64,000 bases of DNA from NCBI GenBank assembly GCA_944470555.2, contig OX104127.1, forward strand, positions 139,580,786 through 139,644,785, given 5' to 3'. The DNA comes from Heterobilharzia americana (taxonomy: Eukaryota > Platyhelminthes > Trematoda > Strigeidida > Schistosomatidae). The position numbers and the translations under genes are program-made. Under the pieces are notes generated by a model. The model saw nothing but the letters and a program-made list of their open reading frames with translations. It ran no database searches and was not told the origin of the DNA. Within the stretch, counting starts at the first letter, position 1, and every line of letters begins with the position of its first letter. Positions 36,440 to 49,125 of this stretch are shown piece by piece.

Positions 36440-38530
36440 AGGGAGACGGAGATCATCTGAAACATGTGATGTATTAGCACAATACATCTCGAACAGTCTG
36501 ATCAAACATGAATTCAAATAATTTATATAAAACTTTGAAAGGTTAATCTAGCCAATGGAATGATAATTAAGAAAGATAACAAGGCCAGAACAAAAACAAG
36601 AGTCGAGCTTAATACTACCAGGGTAGGTTTAGTGTAAGTACAAATTGTTTCCGAATACATAGAGGGAGTTTGAATTGATGGCTGGCAAGTGCTTCGACAA
36701 ATCTAAATATTCGTTTTTGGCCATATCTATACAGCACCGTAAAGGCTGCCTTCATATCAGTTTTGTGACCAGTTTCTAATGTGTTTTGCTATTGATAAGA
36801 AAAGACGTTGATCACCTCCACCTATTAAACTGTTGAAGGTCATTTGTTTCTGGAGCCATTTAGGCACATGTTCAACCTTTCTTAACTGCTCCTCCCTATA
36901 TATGTGTACCCATGCATACGTGTAAACTGATATTCACAATAGGATGTGATACACTGGTTCAAGTGCTGTTTAAGTTCGTGGTGAAGTATGGACTTTGTCT
37001 TCACTAAGATGACTTTGGTAGCTTAGTATGGCGTGCTAACAACCTATTTGAGCCTTTTCTTCAAGATTAGGCTATTCGATTCACTCCCGTATGGCAAGGT
37101 GATGTACACATTTATCTTAGGGACAAAATACTGATTAATCGGTGTCAATGTTATGCCGATTTTACACCTGTTGATAAATTTTAATGGATATCCATTTTGT
37201 GCTAATGTATCCGACAGGAATTTTGCTGCTATTTCTTTTTTGTCATCTGTGCAAATAATATGAACTCTATTAAATAAAAATTTGACTAAACCACGCTTGT
37301 GTTGGACTGGACAGCAACTATGGCAACTAAGGTGTAGTTCCGTTCAAGTCAGCTTCCTGTGGATAGATCTTCTGATTAAACCATCCCCTCTGCGACTAGT
37401 CAGTATATCAAAATTTGGTAGTTTGCCATTCACTTCTTCGTAAGTGACTTTAATGTGGCTGTGTGCATTACTCATTTAATCGAACAGGTTCATTGCCTCC
37501 TCATATGTACCACAAATAACGAGAATGTCACCCATATATCTCTTGTAAAACCAACCTTTTCCAATCACTTCGGCTAACTGTTCAACGTATGACATATACA
37601 CATCAGCCAACAGGGGATCTAAAAGACTACCCATGGCAACACCACTAATCTGTCGGAAATATTCGCTCTCGAATTGGAACTGGACGTTATCAGTACATAA
37701 TAAAAATAATGTCTTTGAGAGTTGTAAAGGGAATGGGGAGTAAAAGATTTTTGGAAGAAACATAGTCACAAAGAATATCAGTTATCCTAGTCAAGGGTAT
37801 ATTAGTAAATAAAGAATTCACATCAAGAGAATATATAGTCTTATCCCTGACATTGATATCATTTAATTGGTCAATAAGCTAAAATGTATCTTCCAAGGAA
37901 AACTTACACACCTGGCTTCTAATAAGATTCAAGAGTTTTTCCAGCTACTTTGCCAGTTTATTCATGAGTAACAGACACATAGGCGATATTGGAAGGAATA
38001 GATTATTGGCTTTGCGCGTTTTGGGAACTCCGTATAGGTGTGGATACTCAGACCTCATGGGTTTCAAGTAGCTGAAATCCTCTTTATTAACAGAATTCAT
38101 CCTGAGCGGTTTCAGGAAGAGATAATTTACTCTTCGTTCCAATTTACGTATTTCCTGAGAGGGAGCATCAGCCATAAATTTGCTTTCATCACCAAAGATG
38201 GATAATATGATGATATCAGGATTATTTCGCAATCCTTTTAATCCTTTGAAATGCTTAGGTGTTAAGATACTTCCGTGCCTCAAATGAGGATTGTAGAATC
38301 GGCGAGAAATATCGACTAACTTAGCTCTGAGCCAACTTTGACTATCCGAAGAAGTTGAAACAAGTGAACTTAGCTGATCAAAAATATTTGATCAGAAATT
38401 TGTGTTGGAGGAACAGAAAAATCAAATCCAACGGAAAGTGCCTGATTCTGTTAAATAGACAGTTGAACCGAAGATAAATTAGTTACGAATTTGTCATGAT
38501 CGACCGGAAATAGATTTACATAGTCAATCA
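36440..38530 (-). pseudogene. Type-2-like PLE, minus strand, RT plus GIY-YIG, decayed
   Basis: The open piece 38283-37945 reads LKGLRNNPDIIIL and later HLYGVPKTRKANN, typical of PLE reverse transcriptase fingers. The piece 37769-37476 holds ISGVAMGSLLDPLLADVYMS and then FYKRYMGDILVICGTYEEA, where the catalytic YxDD is YMGD. The GIY-YIG region lies near 36960-36840 but is scrambled (CMGTHIYREE for YIGRTNR). The terminal repeat with stem GATGTATT/AATACATC is at 36455-36510. Stops and frameshifts and the lost Asp make it inactive. Confidence 0.75.
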
Positions 38531-38714
38531 TTTGAGATTTATCTTCTTACTTATCTAAGAAGTCTGTCTAAATGTCATTTACTCCATAGAATCTTGCTTT
38601 CAGCCTCAGCTGAAGCTATCATTCACAAATATCATAGAAGAAAGCATTAAGGAGATAACAGTTCCGTTGAAAACTCTAACACATTGCTTGTATAAAAGAA
38701 TTATTCATCTTGAA

Positions 38715-38935
38715 CCGACATCATTTGGAGGACCATTGAAAACCTGGGAACAGTGGACAGCTGTTTAACCCTGCTAGGAAACTTCTCAGTAGTGTGCACG
38801 CACAACACTATCAGGAATCCAGCCTGTCAGATCTAATGATAAGAATGTTACCATATAAAGACCAAACATCCCCTTCAGTGTTTCCAGCTTTTCATTGGTT
38901 CAAAACTAATGTCAGTTCGTGACGAAATCGTTCCT
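38715..38935 (-). mobile_element. SINE family C inverted composite
   Basis: Minus part: CCGACATCATTTGGAGGACCATTGAAAACCTGG, CAGTGGACAGCTG, TTCTCAGTAGTG (complement gives CTACTGAGAA, a damaged hammerhead core). The right end is a plus-strand tail (TTTTCATTGGTTCAAAACTAATGTCAGTTCGTGACG). Confidence 0.65.
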
Positions 38936-39824
38936 CATAAACTTAAAAATTGGACATTGTTTATTGTTTTTCGAACATCTGTTCTTCATCACCACATGTT
39001 TAAACTATTTCATAAAAAATCTGGAATGCAATCATTAGGTACAGTTACTTCAATTAGACTCCCGATGGGTAACAATTTTCCCAACGGATTTGTAAAATAA
39101 TCTGAGATTAACCGGAGAGACTTGGCCAGTTGTATAGTACTAAATTTGATGATTGTTCTATGGAACATTGATGCAGCCCACTGCCATATCTTTTTAAATA
39201 TCACATTATGCTGAACCGATCCATACGTGAATGCAGAAACTTGCGAAAACGATGTGAATGAATGTGTTAAAGTGTTCTTATTTCTAAACAACAATGCTGT
39301 TATCCACAGTGACTGGTAGTCACATTATTTTCAATTCAGAATAGCATAAACAGCACTCATTGGCTATTTTATAGTGAGATCTCTTTGTCAACTCTAAACT
39401 CATATGAAAATGATGTTTGATTTCAGACCAATCTTGAAAGTTTTCGACATACACTATCAAAAGTTCATATTCTTATTTGCTTTGACAAAGATCAAATCTC
39501 AAACTTTCCCTTAAAATCAGTACATTTTCTTCTCAATGATTAGCTTGTAGTGAAAGCTACTTATAAGACTGCAAATAGCAAAAGTCGAAAGTGATAACGA
39601 TCTCAGTCAATACTTTGCACATGAATTAACAACATGAAACACTACTCTATGAAAGACGTTATTTTAAAAACTATACAGATAGGTAAAGTATGCATACGGA
39701 ACACAGAAAATGCGCTCATTTTTACACAGAACACTATTGCCTATAACAAGAACGACAACACCAAAAGATGACTTCTGGTCTCACCTGATTACAATACATA
39801 TTACTATACCCGTCGCACAAGAAG

Positions 39825-40115
39825 TGGCTAGCGTGGCTCGGTGGTGTAGTGGAAAACGCTCTGGCGTTTGAAGCGATAACTCCCGAGTTTGAATCCCGGT
39901 AGGGACAACATCACTCACTGGGCAGCAGGTACATCCAGCTGACTAGTGAGTCCCAAATAGGACGAAATCTGCGCATCCTGGATTCCACTGCTAGCCACGA
40001 TCCATCATTAACTTAATTAGAACACAAGCAATATCGAGGCATCCACACAGGAGCCCATATGCCAATAGAGACCGATCGATTCGATCCAATCAACGACGGT
40101 ACCATATAAAAAACA
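39825..40115 (+). mobile_element. SMalpha-like SINE, most complete copy
   Basis: In order: box A-like GCTCGGTGGTGTAGTGGAAAACGC, CTGGCGTTTGAAGCG, box B GAGTTTGAATCCCGG, GGGACAACATCACTCACTGGGCAGCAGGTACATCC, ribozyme block (39931-39990), ATTCCACTGCTAGCCAC, then the tail with GAGGCATCC and GAGCCCATATGCCAATAGAG. The head suggests transcription by Pol III. In the ribozyme, CTGACGAG has become CTGACTAGTGAG (a small insertion), while stem II (GTCCC/GGAC) and GAAA remain. Confidence 0.85.
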
Positions 40116-40119
40116 ATTA

Positions 40120-41005
40120 TACTAATACATATTATATTGTTTTAGTAACGACTTTGCTGTACACATGACTGATAGGACTCGATTAGTGATAAAAAACTGA
40201 CACATGAACTGATCACCATTTGTAGACCAATTTCTGTATCCAATCAAGTCGTACGAGAGTTTAAAAATGACTTGAATGCCACTGTGGAAAGACTTCTGGC
40301 CTCAGAAATGAATTATAAGTACTTTATCGGCAAATGCAAATTTTCTTAAGGATGCGCACAGTTCCTGTTGACAAGCATCAATGAGCACAAACTCTAAGTT
40401 AGTTTGACTTTCCTATCGATTGACACTGAACACGTGCGCCTATTGGGTACATAGAACAACTGACTAATATATTTCTATTGGTACTCAGCCTTAAACATCG
40501 ACAATACCTACTGATTATTAACAGCTGTTTTAAGAGGGCTTTTTATTCAAAATGCACTTCATAACCGTAAAATATCGCTTAAAATTCTTTTCGAAAATAT
40601 TTTTTTCCTTTGGTTGATTTACTGTTGATCTTTTTTATCTTCAAAACATTAGCCAATTCAACAACACCTGTTTACTTTTTTCACATCTTTGCCTTAATTG
40701 TTGACTGAATACTTATCTCTGTCCTCAAGTGACTTTATGATACATGGTGAGATAAGTCGAATGCCTTAGTTTAAAATAGTGAATGAGTGTCCTAAAATCA
40801 TATCACATAAATATAGCTGGAGTAACCCCCTTTATGTTCGTGTTGAATATTCACATTAGCTACTACTTTTAGTAGCTAAACAACATAGATTCGACTTAAT
40901 TCAGCTTAATAAACAGAAACACAGAAACTTCCCAAAAGTAACAATTAACTAATTATCACTTAATCTTGAAAAGACAAGAGCCTGAGCTAATGGGTGTTTT
41001 CGTTA
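40120..41005. other. Non-coding stretch, nothing recognised
   Basis: AT-rich intron sequence with no repeat family seen. Confidence 0.4.
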
Positions 41006-41009
41006 AAGT

Positions 41010-41190
41010 TCTATCAGGCTCTTCCTTTAATAATAATAATAATAATAATAATGGTAATCACTTTGATACTGGGTGTTGACTGGAGGTGAAATAAAAATTT
41101 GAACAGGGGCCGGATTCAAACCAACGACTACCGGGTTCCCCACCTGATGCTCAACCAACTGGGCTACGAGATCCTACAACTGACCAGATT
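41010..41190 (-). mobile_element. tRNA-like SINE (family D)
   Basis: Minus strand: GGATCTCGTAGCCCAGTTGGTTGAGC (box A), GGTTTGAATCCGGCCCC (box B), TTTTTATTTCACCTCC, then CCCAGTATCAAAGTGATTACC and an ATT-repeat tail (41029-41052). It is not a true tRNA: no closing acceptor stem is present. Confidence 0.75.
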
Positions 41191-41334
41191 TTAATTTTAC
41201 TTCAATCATCAGAAGTTTTGGCCAACCACTAAGTGAATTCGTGATGCGTGGCTGCCTAGTCAGGACTTCTCATCCCAATCCAAATCTACCTGAATTAGAG
41301 AGGGGGAGCATCATACTGATTATCATTTTGATTG

Positions 41335-41520
41335 AAGTGAAATAAATATCTGGTCAGCAGTTGGATCTCATAGCTCGTTTGGTAGAGCATCGGGCCGGAA
41401 ACCTGGTGGTTCGAATTCGGACAAATTTTTATTTCACCTCTAATCATCACCCGGTATCAATACTAGTCTGCCAAACCACGTTTATCTCAGATAGTCAAAA
41501 TGATAATAATCGTTTTATTC
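41335..41520 (+). mobile_element. tRNA-like SINE (family D), opposed copy
   Basis: Plus strand: GGATCTCATAGCTCGTTTGGTAGAGCATCGGG, GGTGGTTCGAATTCGG (box B), TTTTTATTTCACCTC, CACCCGGTATCAATACTAGTCTGCCAAACCACG. It faces the copy at 41010-41190. The resemblance to a tRNA is limited to the A and B boxes. Confidence 0.75.
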
Positions 41521-42419
41521 CAAATAACGTGTATGATACAGTATAGAATTCTCAGCTCGTAATTTTTCAACAGAGTTATTCCCAGAACAATATTTTTAGA
41601 CGAGCTGATTATTGGATTTGAATGATGTTAATAATAAAAGTATTCAAGGCAATCGTGTAAAATAGCCAGGTGGTGTGGAATGAAGACTCAGTAGAAAAGT
41701 GAGAGTAAGTTTGATGTTAATGATTCATTCAGCCAGTACAAGAATCTGCAACTTAAGCTCAGTACCCGGGAGATAGAAATATGATGTACTTTTGCTCATT
41801 GAAAAGTCCACTTCCACGGTGAGTGTAAAACATTTTAAAAATGTCCAAGAGTACATGATGCGTCCATAGGATATATTTAAATGACCAAAACAAACTGAAA
41901 GGAAAGAATCTGATATATATGTTCGGTGGAAAATTTTGGTATCCAAGTTTCAAGTTGGTCGGCAGATTCTTACAAACACATCAAGTGGTTACCTGAATTT
42001 TTGACAGTTATCAGTACATTAAAAGATCAAAATTGTGTGATAGTTTATTTCACAAGATTTTGGAAAATAAATTTATAAAAGCTAAAGAGGTATAGGGATT
42101 ATCAATTACAGTTGGATTAAATGTAAAACTAAAATTAGAAACTATGATTGACTCTAAAGGTCACCTTAGCAACAACTGGAACGACCAATGAGATTTCTTT
42201 ATTTTATGAAAATTCGCCTTTCTAGATGGAATGAAGAGATACAACTGGTTATTTAAAACTTCGCTAGGATGACGTGTAAAGTCACTTGAAATCATAACAG
42301 GGAGTCAGTAACTATAGGATATTGGAACCATAAAATTCAAACAACTGCGGATCAAAGTGAAATAAAACCCTGGTTGAGACAGAAGAGCAAGTTAACTGAG
42401 TCATTACTAACCAGATTAA

Positions 42420-42860
42420 CATAAATCCCATCTTTTTAGATGGCAGAGAAAGAATAAGAGAATGTTTGAGTTGTGTTTCGCACACAGAGCTCAGGTCTCA
42501 TGGTTTTTATTGAAATAGGTTTAGAAGTTTGAAGAAGGCAAATTCTTACTCCTTTCGGGATTTGACCTGGTATCTTGTGGATTACTGAGAAGGTAGACCT
42601 AATTTCAATATTGTGACCAGTATCATTTAGATGGGAATCCATAGAGCTCTTAATCTTCTTTATCTCTCCATGTGCTGGTAAAAGTGGTAGATGTTCTTTA
42701 GTACGTTTCGAAAGGGTTTCGTAATTCATTTCAAGCGGCGTGAACATATGAGAAATCGTATATTTAAGATGTGGTGCGAAGATACACTAATTGCCGAACA
42801 TAAGTTTCACATTGGTTGCAGGAAACGTCTTTTAATGAACATTGAAGTCTGCTTGCCGTA
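42420..42860 (-). pseudogene. PLE GIY-YIG C-terminal fragment, third type
   Basis: Upstream on the minus strand CNQCETYVRQL marks the damaged nuclease motif (expected CNQCxxxYIGQT). The open frame 42747-42436 continues SKRTKEHLPLLPAHGEIKK, SSMDSHLNDTGHNIEIRSTF and MRPELCVRN. The EH and the H-x-x-x-TGH pattern are usual for PLE nucleases. 5'-truncated, with a stop between motif and tail. Confidence 0.65.
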
Positions 42861-43104
42861 ATCTAGGCTAGATTATCACCCTTTAACGTAATCAGCTGAC
42901 TACTAAAATCAAAGTTGAGATTTCTTATTTATAGAAAGAAAGTAAGATTTGTCCGACATATTAAAATAAAAGAAGAAATTAAATCACAGACTAGGAGCAG
43001 TTGACAACAAGCAGCAAACTTCTTTATGTCTGAAGAGATAGCCTTTTTAGATTTCTTCCATTTTAAGTCATCACCATATTTCTCTTAAACGACCAAAAAT
43101 TATT

Positions 43105-43300
43105 TAAACGGTGTAATGATTGAAGGTGAAATGAAAATCTGGGTCCTGACAGGATTCGAACCAGGTCACTACCCCGGTGCTTTACCATCTGAGCTATGAG
43201 ACCCAGCTGCAAACCATATCTACACCTAGTATCAATAACACAAGTCTGGCAAAACACGGCTGTCTCAGGTAGTCAAACTGATAAAAATTATTTCCACAAT
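43105..43300 (-). mobile_element. tRNA-like SINE (family D)
   Basis: Minus strand: GGGTCTCATAGCTCAGATGGTAAAGC, CCTGGTTCGAATCCTGTCAGGACCC, then TTTTCATTTCACC. The right flank carries a plus-strand tail (CACCTAGTATCAATAACACAAGTCTGGCAAAACACGG) like the one at 41450, so head and tail are opposed. Confidence 0.75.
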
Positions 43301-43489
43301 GAAATGAATAAAAGAACCAGGATGAAATGAAGAACACTAAATAGATTCGAAGTTCCTAACATTGAGCTTCTCGCTGTGACACGGTTGATGAACTCGTTTA
43401 TACCCCGTTTAATGATAGGCAGCTATGTGATAGTATATGTTGACCATTTCACCTACTTTGAGAGTTGCATCAGCCCTAACGGGCTGGTT

Positions 43490-44280
43490 TCTTACGAGAC
43501 CTCAGCTAGGATAGAGAAGTCCCGTCTGACATTTTCCAAATTGCACCACCTGTGACGTCAACAGGCAAGATATCCAACTATTTGTCAAAGGAAGAATATA
43601 CTGCACTTCAATCCGTCCTGCCCTGCTATACTGCTGAGACCTGGCAGTTAGAAGCAGAAGACATGAAGCGGTTACAGGGTTTTGGTCACAGGTATCTTCG
43701 CAGTGTTCCTCGAGTTTGACGGAATCAATGCGTGAGCAAGGTTGAGGTCAGGCAAAGGAAACTAGACAAGATAGGTAAGTCGATTGATGACGGGGTGAAT
43801 TTTTATTCCGCTGACATGGCTTGGAAATGTACTGCACATACCGAGCTACCACCTACCTTGATGTGCCATGCTAGGGGAAGTTGAATTAGGTGAGAAGAGA
43901 GTTCAGGGTGGACACAGAAAGACGTCGTACTAGTCAATGAACTCCCAAACTGTTGGGCTGAACCGTGGTGAGATGTAGACTGCGTGTCTGGGATCGTCAA
44001 GACGATAGGAATCAGTGGTTGAGAACTGATTCTTGGTGACTTGGTTGAAAACTGGTCACAATGATGTAGACGTATTCTCTCCCTGACATCTAAAGTTTGA
44101 ATATTTGCACTAACCGTTACCTTCAGATTGTTTATTCTCTCACTCAACTTTGTCTACTTCTGTATCACTCTTTTTCTATCCACCTGCTCTTAATATACTG
44201 CTGTGAAGTAGGGCAATTGGAACCCACCCACACGTGTGTGAGATTCAACGCTGATTTCGTCAGTCACGATTAAAACACCT
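43490..44280 (+). pseudogene. Non-LTR retrotransposon C-terminus (copy 1)
   Basis: In several broken plus-strand frames: KGRIYCTSIRPALLYC, ETWQLEAEDMKRLQGFGHRYLRSV, later GWTQKDVV and ENWSQ. This is the familiar LLYGxETW...LRWLGHVLR...RWLETL...QWRRC tail of fluke non-LTR reverse transcriptases. The 3' part (CATCTAAAGTTTGAATATTTGCAC...CTTTTTCTATCCACCTG) recurs near 50330. Stops throughout; inactive. Confidence 0.65.
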
Positions 44281-44289
44281 AATTTCTGT

Positions 44290-46030
44290 ATGAATGTCAT
44301 CATTTAGTCAGCAAAACTCAGTCAGAATGATTGAAGTGTAATCATTCATTTACTTAACTGTTATACTTCCAGCAGTGATGAACACTTATTCTTAACGGTG
44401 CTACCAGGCTATCAGGTTAAAACGATGCCGAATAGTAATGAAGGAGTTCATTTAAGGATCGAACTGCCACAAATATGAACACATGTAACGATGAAAATAG
44501 AGATTTATTCTCCATAATAATTCGAACTTGCCAGTTTCATTCTGCCTAGTTTATTCTTGCTCTTTGTGCGATGTTGAAAATAATTTTATTATTTGTCATC
44601 AGTGATCCTCTATAATTTCTTAAATATAAAAGTAATGCGACCATCAAACTAATGGTTTGTGAAACACTGTGAAAAACGACTTACTGAAGACTAAGATGTT
44701 TGAAATATCATTCAGACAATATCTCATCACTAAAGTGCTTTCCCTACTTTTTCACTTGAGCAGCCAGCTTGTAGTTAATTATGTGCTTTTCTCCCGCTGT
44801 TATTCACCAGTCGACTGAACAGCAAAACATACTTGTAAGGTCTGTTGAGATTTGTTATTTTTATCTGATCACAATCACGTTTTGCGATTTTGTGTAAATA
44901 TTTCAACTACTTATGAGTAGTAAGAAAAGAGTGGCCACATTCACGTGCCTACATAGTGGTGTAACAATCTGATTTTGCTCTTAGGCATGCAGTAATGTCT
45001 ACAAACAAAAGTTTCATCACATCATTACTGATAATCAAGTCCTCCAGTCAGTACTTTACCACCCAAACAATGGATTTGGTCTTAATAACCGGGATTTCCC
45101 AACCTAAATAGATTTACAATAGTAGGATTATCTTCTTATTTTATTCAGGACTTCTTTAATCATCCATACCAGGTTAAATTCTAGCTGTCCTGGGTTAAAC
45201 TTCATAAAGGTAGGCTTTGCATAGCAGTTATACTTAACCGAGTACTTAAAGCTATTAAATCTTTTCTGATTTTCCAATTTTCTGAAAGACTGTTATAGAA
45301 GAGGAACTGAAAAATTAGTTTTTCCTTCCCAAATTACTGAAACTTTTATTTTACAAAGTGAAACGGAGTTAAATAAGTTGATAGTGTATTTAGACGATTC
45401 ACCAGATTTGAACACACTTGAAATGAGCTAGAATACTCTACTGTTATTTTTAAAACATCAACTTAATTTATGCTGCTTGTCATATATGCCTTCGTAAAAC
45501 ATTGTGTTATGACGATATTTCATGGTAATAGCTAATACCATTTTTTTTCAAATACATTGCTACATAGTACAGCATTAATAACCCCTGATTCCACATGCTT
45601 TGTTTTGTATCTAACAGATGTGCGGAGTATGCGAGCATGAACACGTTGGGAATCCGGTAATTTGTAATTTTAAAATTTTTCGAAACTCGAAACTTACTAA
45701 CATATTATCGCACCCTAATTAGAGGTTCCTTAAATGCTTTGAAATATCATAGTGCACTGTGATGAACTGTAGAGTCCACTAATATTCCACTCAATATCAT
45801 CCATCTCACGGATACATATTAAAAGGGATACAGTTCATGATAGAAATACAACTTCTACAGTACGACATGATAAATAAACCAGTATGTCAGCAGAAGAATC
45901 TTCAATACTAGGTGTCACAGACTGTCAAAATGACAGGAACTATCCAACGCGTTTAGTCATTTGTTCTATCTTCTGAACTAAAAACTTCACCAATGTTCAC
46001 TTCCGTATTTCATTATCTAGACGATTTCAT
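44290..46030. other. Non-coding stretch, nothing recognised
   Basis: No exon or repeat seen. Confidence 0.4.
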
Positions 46031-46488
46031 AAAAACGAACCGAAATTGGTGATTGTCTCTTACAGCTTTCTGCTAACAATCACTTGCCCTTGGCCAACGC
46101 TAACTGAAAGTATAAAAAGAGGCGTGATCTCACTTGGCATCTACTGAAGCCCGGCTAACAGTCGATGGAGATGATATCGCTATAAGCCATCGTTGAATAG
46201 GATCGCCAAAGAATCACCTCTCTTTTTGGCATAAAATATATCAACAAGATACAGGTTTCTGAACATGGATGCATTCCTACCATTATACGAGTGTGCCGCA
46301 ACCACCACACGGGCAATGTCATGGTCTGGCTTAGGGTACTCGATAGAAAAGACTGGTCAGTTAATGATCCTGTGAGCCTTAACCCACTGCGAGTTCATAC
46401 ACTTGTATTGTGCATGTTGAGCCACTGTCTCTTCAATGGGTGATGTCAATTTAAGTATTATTGGACTAGAAGAGGCACAAAAGAGGCC

Positions 46489-46745
46489 AAACCAATGCAT
46501 GACACAATTTCACGAAGTCCTTGACTACCAGTCTGAGCCATGTACAGAGATGTAAACTGCATGGCTGGGGTCTTTGTAGTGTTAGGAACAATCGTTTGGA
46601 GACTCTGTGTGACACAACTGAAAACCAGCCAGAATGGTGCAGATGTATACAGTCTTCCTCCCCTCTGAAATCTGAAGAGTCTTTATCAATCATCATCTAT
46701 TTATCCCCTTAACTCTAATAAACGTTTGCCCACCTTAATCTCTCT
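46489..46745 (+). pseudogene. Non-LTR retrotransposon C-terminus (copy 2)
   Basis: Frame 46521-46712: TSLSHVQRCKLHGWGLCS, NNRLETLCDTTENQPEWCRC, closely parallel to the terminal domain of copies 1 and 3. Only the last part is present. It abuts an oppositely oriented RTE 5' end. Confidence 0.65.
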
Positions 46746-46769
46746 CTCTAGGCTCTCCTTCCTTGCTTA

Positions 46770-47940
46770 CTACCGTTAAATGTGGCAACTTGAACTAATG
46801 CAGTTCTGTGGCTGGCTTACGCTGCTTTTTAAGATGTCCTTCAATTCAGTTTCTGTTCTGGGTGTTGAACTTGAACTGTGGTCTATCACCAGCTTCTGTG
46901 AAGGCTTCCAACTTGATTTGGAGGGTTTGTTCACCAGACAGTGAGTGGTGTGAACCCACATCTGCTCCTCTTCTTGATCATGTGTCAAGTAGACTGCGTC
47001 TCCACTTTCTTGAGATTGAGATAAAGTTGACCTGATTTTTAGTGTGTCCTGGTGTCTGGTGAAATCCATGTCGCTGCTTTGTGAATATCCTTGTATTTGT
47101 ATACACTGCCTCCAATCACCGAAACGTTGAATTCAAAGAATTCTGCAAACAACTCTCCATTCTCGTTCATTTCACCGAGTGCTTCTTGACCCATGATTAG
47201 TTCTCTTCCTGTGTTGTCCGCTCCCAGTTTGGCATTCATGTCACCCCACCCACTGGAATTTTGATGTCGTCAACTGAGGTCTTGTCCAGTGTTGATTGAA
47301 GTTGTATGTAAAATTCCTCCTTCTTCTCTGCATTATTTGTAGGGGCTTAGCGTAGCAGTGAATGATTGTGACTTTCCTTCCTTTTGAGTTGAACTTTGCT
47401 GTTATGATCCTGGAGGAGATCGGTTCTTACTGTATGAGGGCCTTCGATGCTCTTGACAACATCACGATAGTCACTCCCTCAGTATGCTCGTGGTTTTCGT
47501 CTGGATGACAATATTGGAGTAGATTATTGACTCTTCTGTTGACAGTTTGGAGAGTCCACTTCCATTCTATCTGCTTTAACAGATTCCCAGCCTTGCATTT
47601 CAATGCCATATGTTCTCATCATTTCTGTAATTCGCGCAGCCTTGGCAGTCAGATTCAAACATTGTGCGGACATTCCATGTCCCCATCCTTACTTTCGCTT
47701 TCACCGAGAGAAGACACATCGGCCAATTGGCTTCCCGAAGGGAGGCTTTCATTCACCGGTGTCATTTCGTCTCTCCGATTCCAGTGAGGAATAAGTTTAT
47801 TTTTTATATTTTGTTTGTGCTTTGGAGTTTCTGCAGCAGTTGGATTGGCTTTACGGGGTAGGGTTGCTAGCCCTATGCCCAATCTTCCATCTTTATCCGG
47901 GCTTAGGACCGGCTAGTAACTAGTGAACTAGTAAACTAGG
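46770..47940 (-). pseudogene. RTE-clade retrotransposon 5' end (APE endonuclease)
   Basis: The minus strand begins with a 5' leader near 47930 (GGTCCTAAGCCCGGATAAAG, GGGCATAGGGCTAGCAACCC). The frame 47882-47655 ends in the start of the endonuclease, 47609-47427 contains ENHEHTEGVTIVMLSRASKA, and 47239-47039 contains MNAKLGADNTGRELIMGQ and ENGELFAEFFEFNV, followed by a shifted TWISPDTRTHNQVD. These are APE-type nuclease motifs. It stops near 46775, before the reverse transcriptase, and has several frameshifts. Confidence 0.8.
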
Positions 47941-48057
47941 TGAGGTTGTATCACCGTGTGCTCTGTATCTAATATGAAATGGCATTTAAACGTATCGCCC
48001 AAGTTTTCCACTTATATTAATGGAAATTTAGCCGACTTAACAGTGATATAATATGTT

Positions 48058-48430
48058 AGCTGGACGGAGGCAATCGACAGGAAGCCCTGCTTGACCTACG
48101 TTCGTCAGCAAGGCGTATCTATAACCTCAGAGGAACTGATGTCCCATCTAGGGTTCGAACCCGCGTCATCCAGTGTTGCAGTGAACCAAGCTACCACTGA
48201 CCTATCTGGGCCACGACTGATCTCCTTAAGGATAGGGTTAGGTACATTGATCGGTTAGTCGATGTAGTCTAGTCCTAAGAGCTAATCGAATTCTGACTAT
48301 CATTTTGCAATGTGGCCATCAGGCTAGGAGGCTCATCACAGTGTTGGACTGTGATAAATCATCAGGAGGCCCTGGACCCAGGTGTCATGCTTTTTGGCAT
48401 TTGTCATCAAGGCGTATCTGCGTATCTATA
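48058..48430 (-). mobile_element. SINE family B copies (two partial)
   Basis: The first (48058-48320): complement has CAGTGGTAGCTTGGTTCACTGC, CGGGTTCGAACCCTAG (box B) and GCCTTGCTGACGAACG, then a deletion to AGGTCAAGCAGGGC. The second (48340-48430): complement has GCCTTGATGACAAATGCCAAAAAGCATGACACC and GGGTCCAGGGCC, with stem II preserved but the core altered. Confidence 0.7.
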
Positions 48431-49125
48431 AGGTTTAAATTGGCTCTTCAGATAATTGGTAAGATGATAAATCCGTTTAAATAAGTAAATCCTGCCAAAC
48501 AACTGAAATAATTGATATCTTTATTTTCAAGTTAACACACTATTCTGATTCATTAAAATACGCCTTCAAATCAAATCTAAGAATCTCCTTCACAGACATA
48601 GATTACAACAAGTTGAATAGTTAATTTGGACCTAGTTCTGAGTTTACCCTCTCTCTCTCTCTCTCCCTCTCTCTTCTACTGTTTCACTCAATCACTAAAA
48701 TTAACTAACCTATATACAAATAACTCAATAATTTTAACTAATCAATCTTATTTATTAGAAATAAATCAATGGAGCTGATCTAACTTTTGCTGGTAGCATG
48801 AAATAAAATTTAATCAATGTACCCCAGAAGTAAAGTTTTTCCATTGTCTCATTACAGTGTTTTTACTATATGTATGATCATATTTCATTTCTACAGTATT
48901 TAACACTGAGTCAAGGATGCACTTTACTTAATACATTTAGAAGTCAAAGTTACCATGTATCCCTAATTTCGATTGAATGTTCGTGAAATGCAAGCTGAAA
49001 AAGCATCTCACTTAAAAATCCAAATACTGTTCACTATGTAGGGATGATCAATTGAGATAGTAATTCTCACATTTACACACACATACACACACACTGACAT
49101 CTTTTATTATTGTTGTTTATTTCAG

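Noticed and set aside
41366..41430. Possible tRNA gene
   Set aside because: A and B boxes are present, but no acceptor stem closes, the anticodon arm is poor, and near-copies occur at 41.1 and 43.1 kb. A tRNA-derived SINE explains it.
46808..47035. Plus-strand frame rich in Cys and Trp
   Set aside because: Mirror of the RTE endonuclease region on the minus strand.
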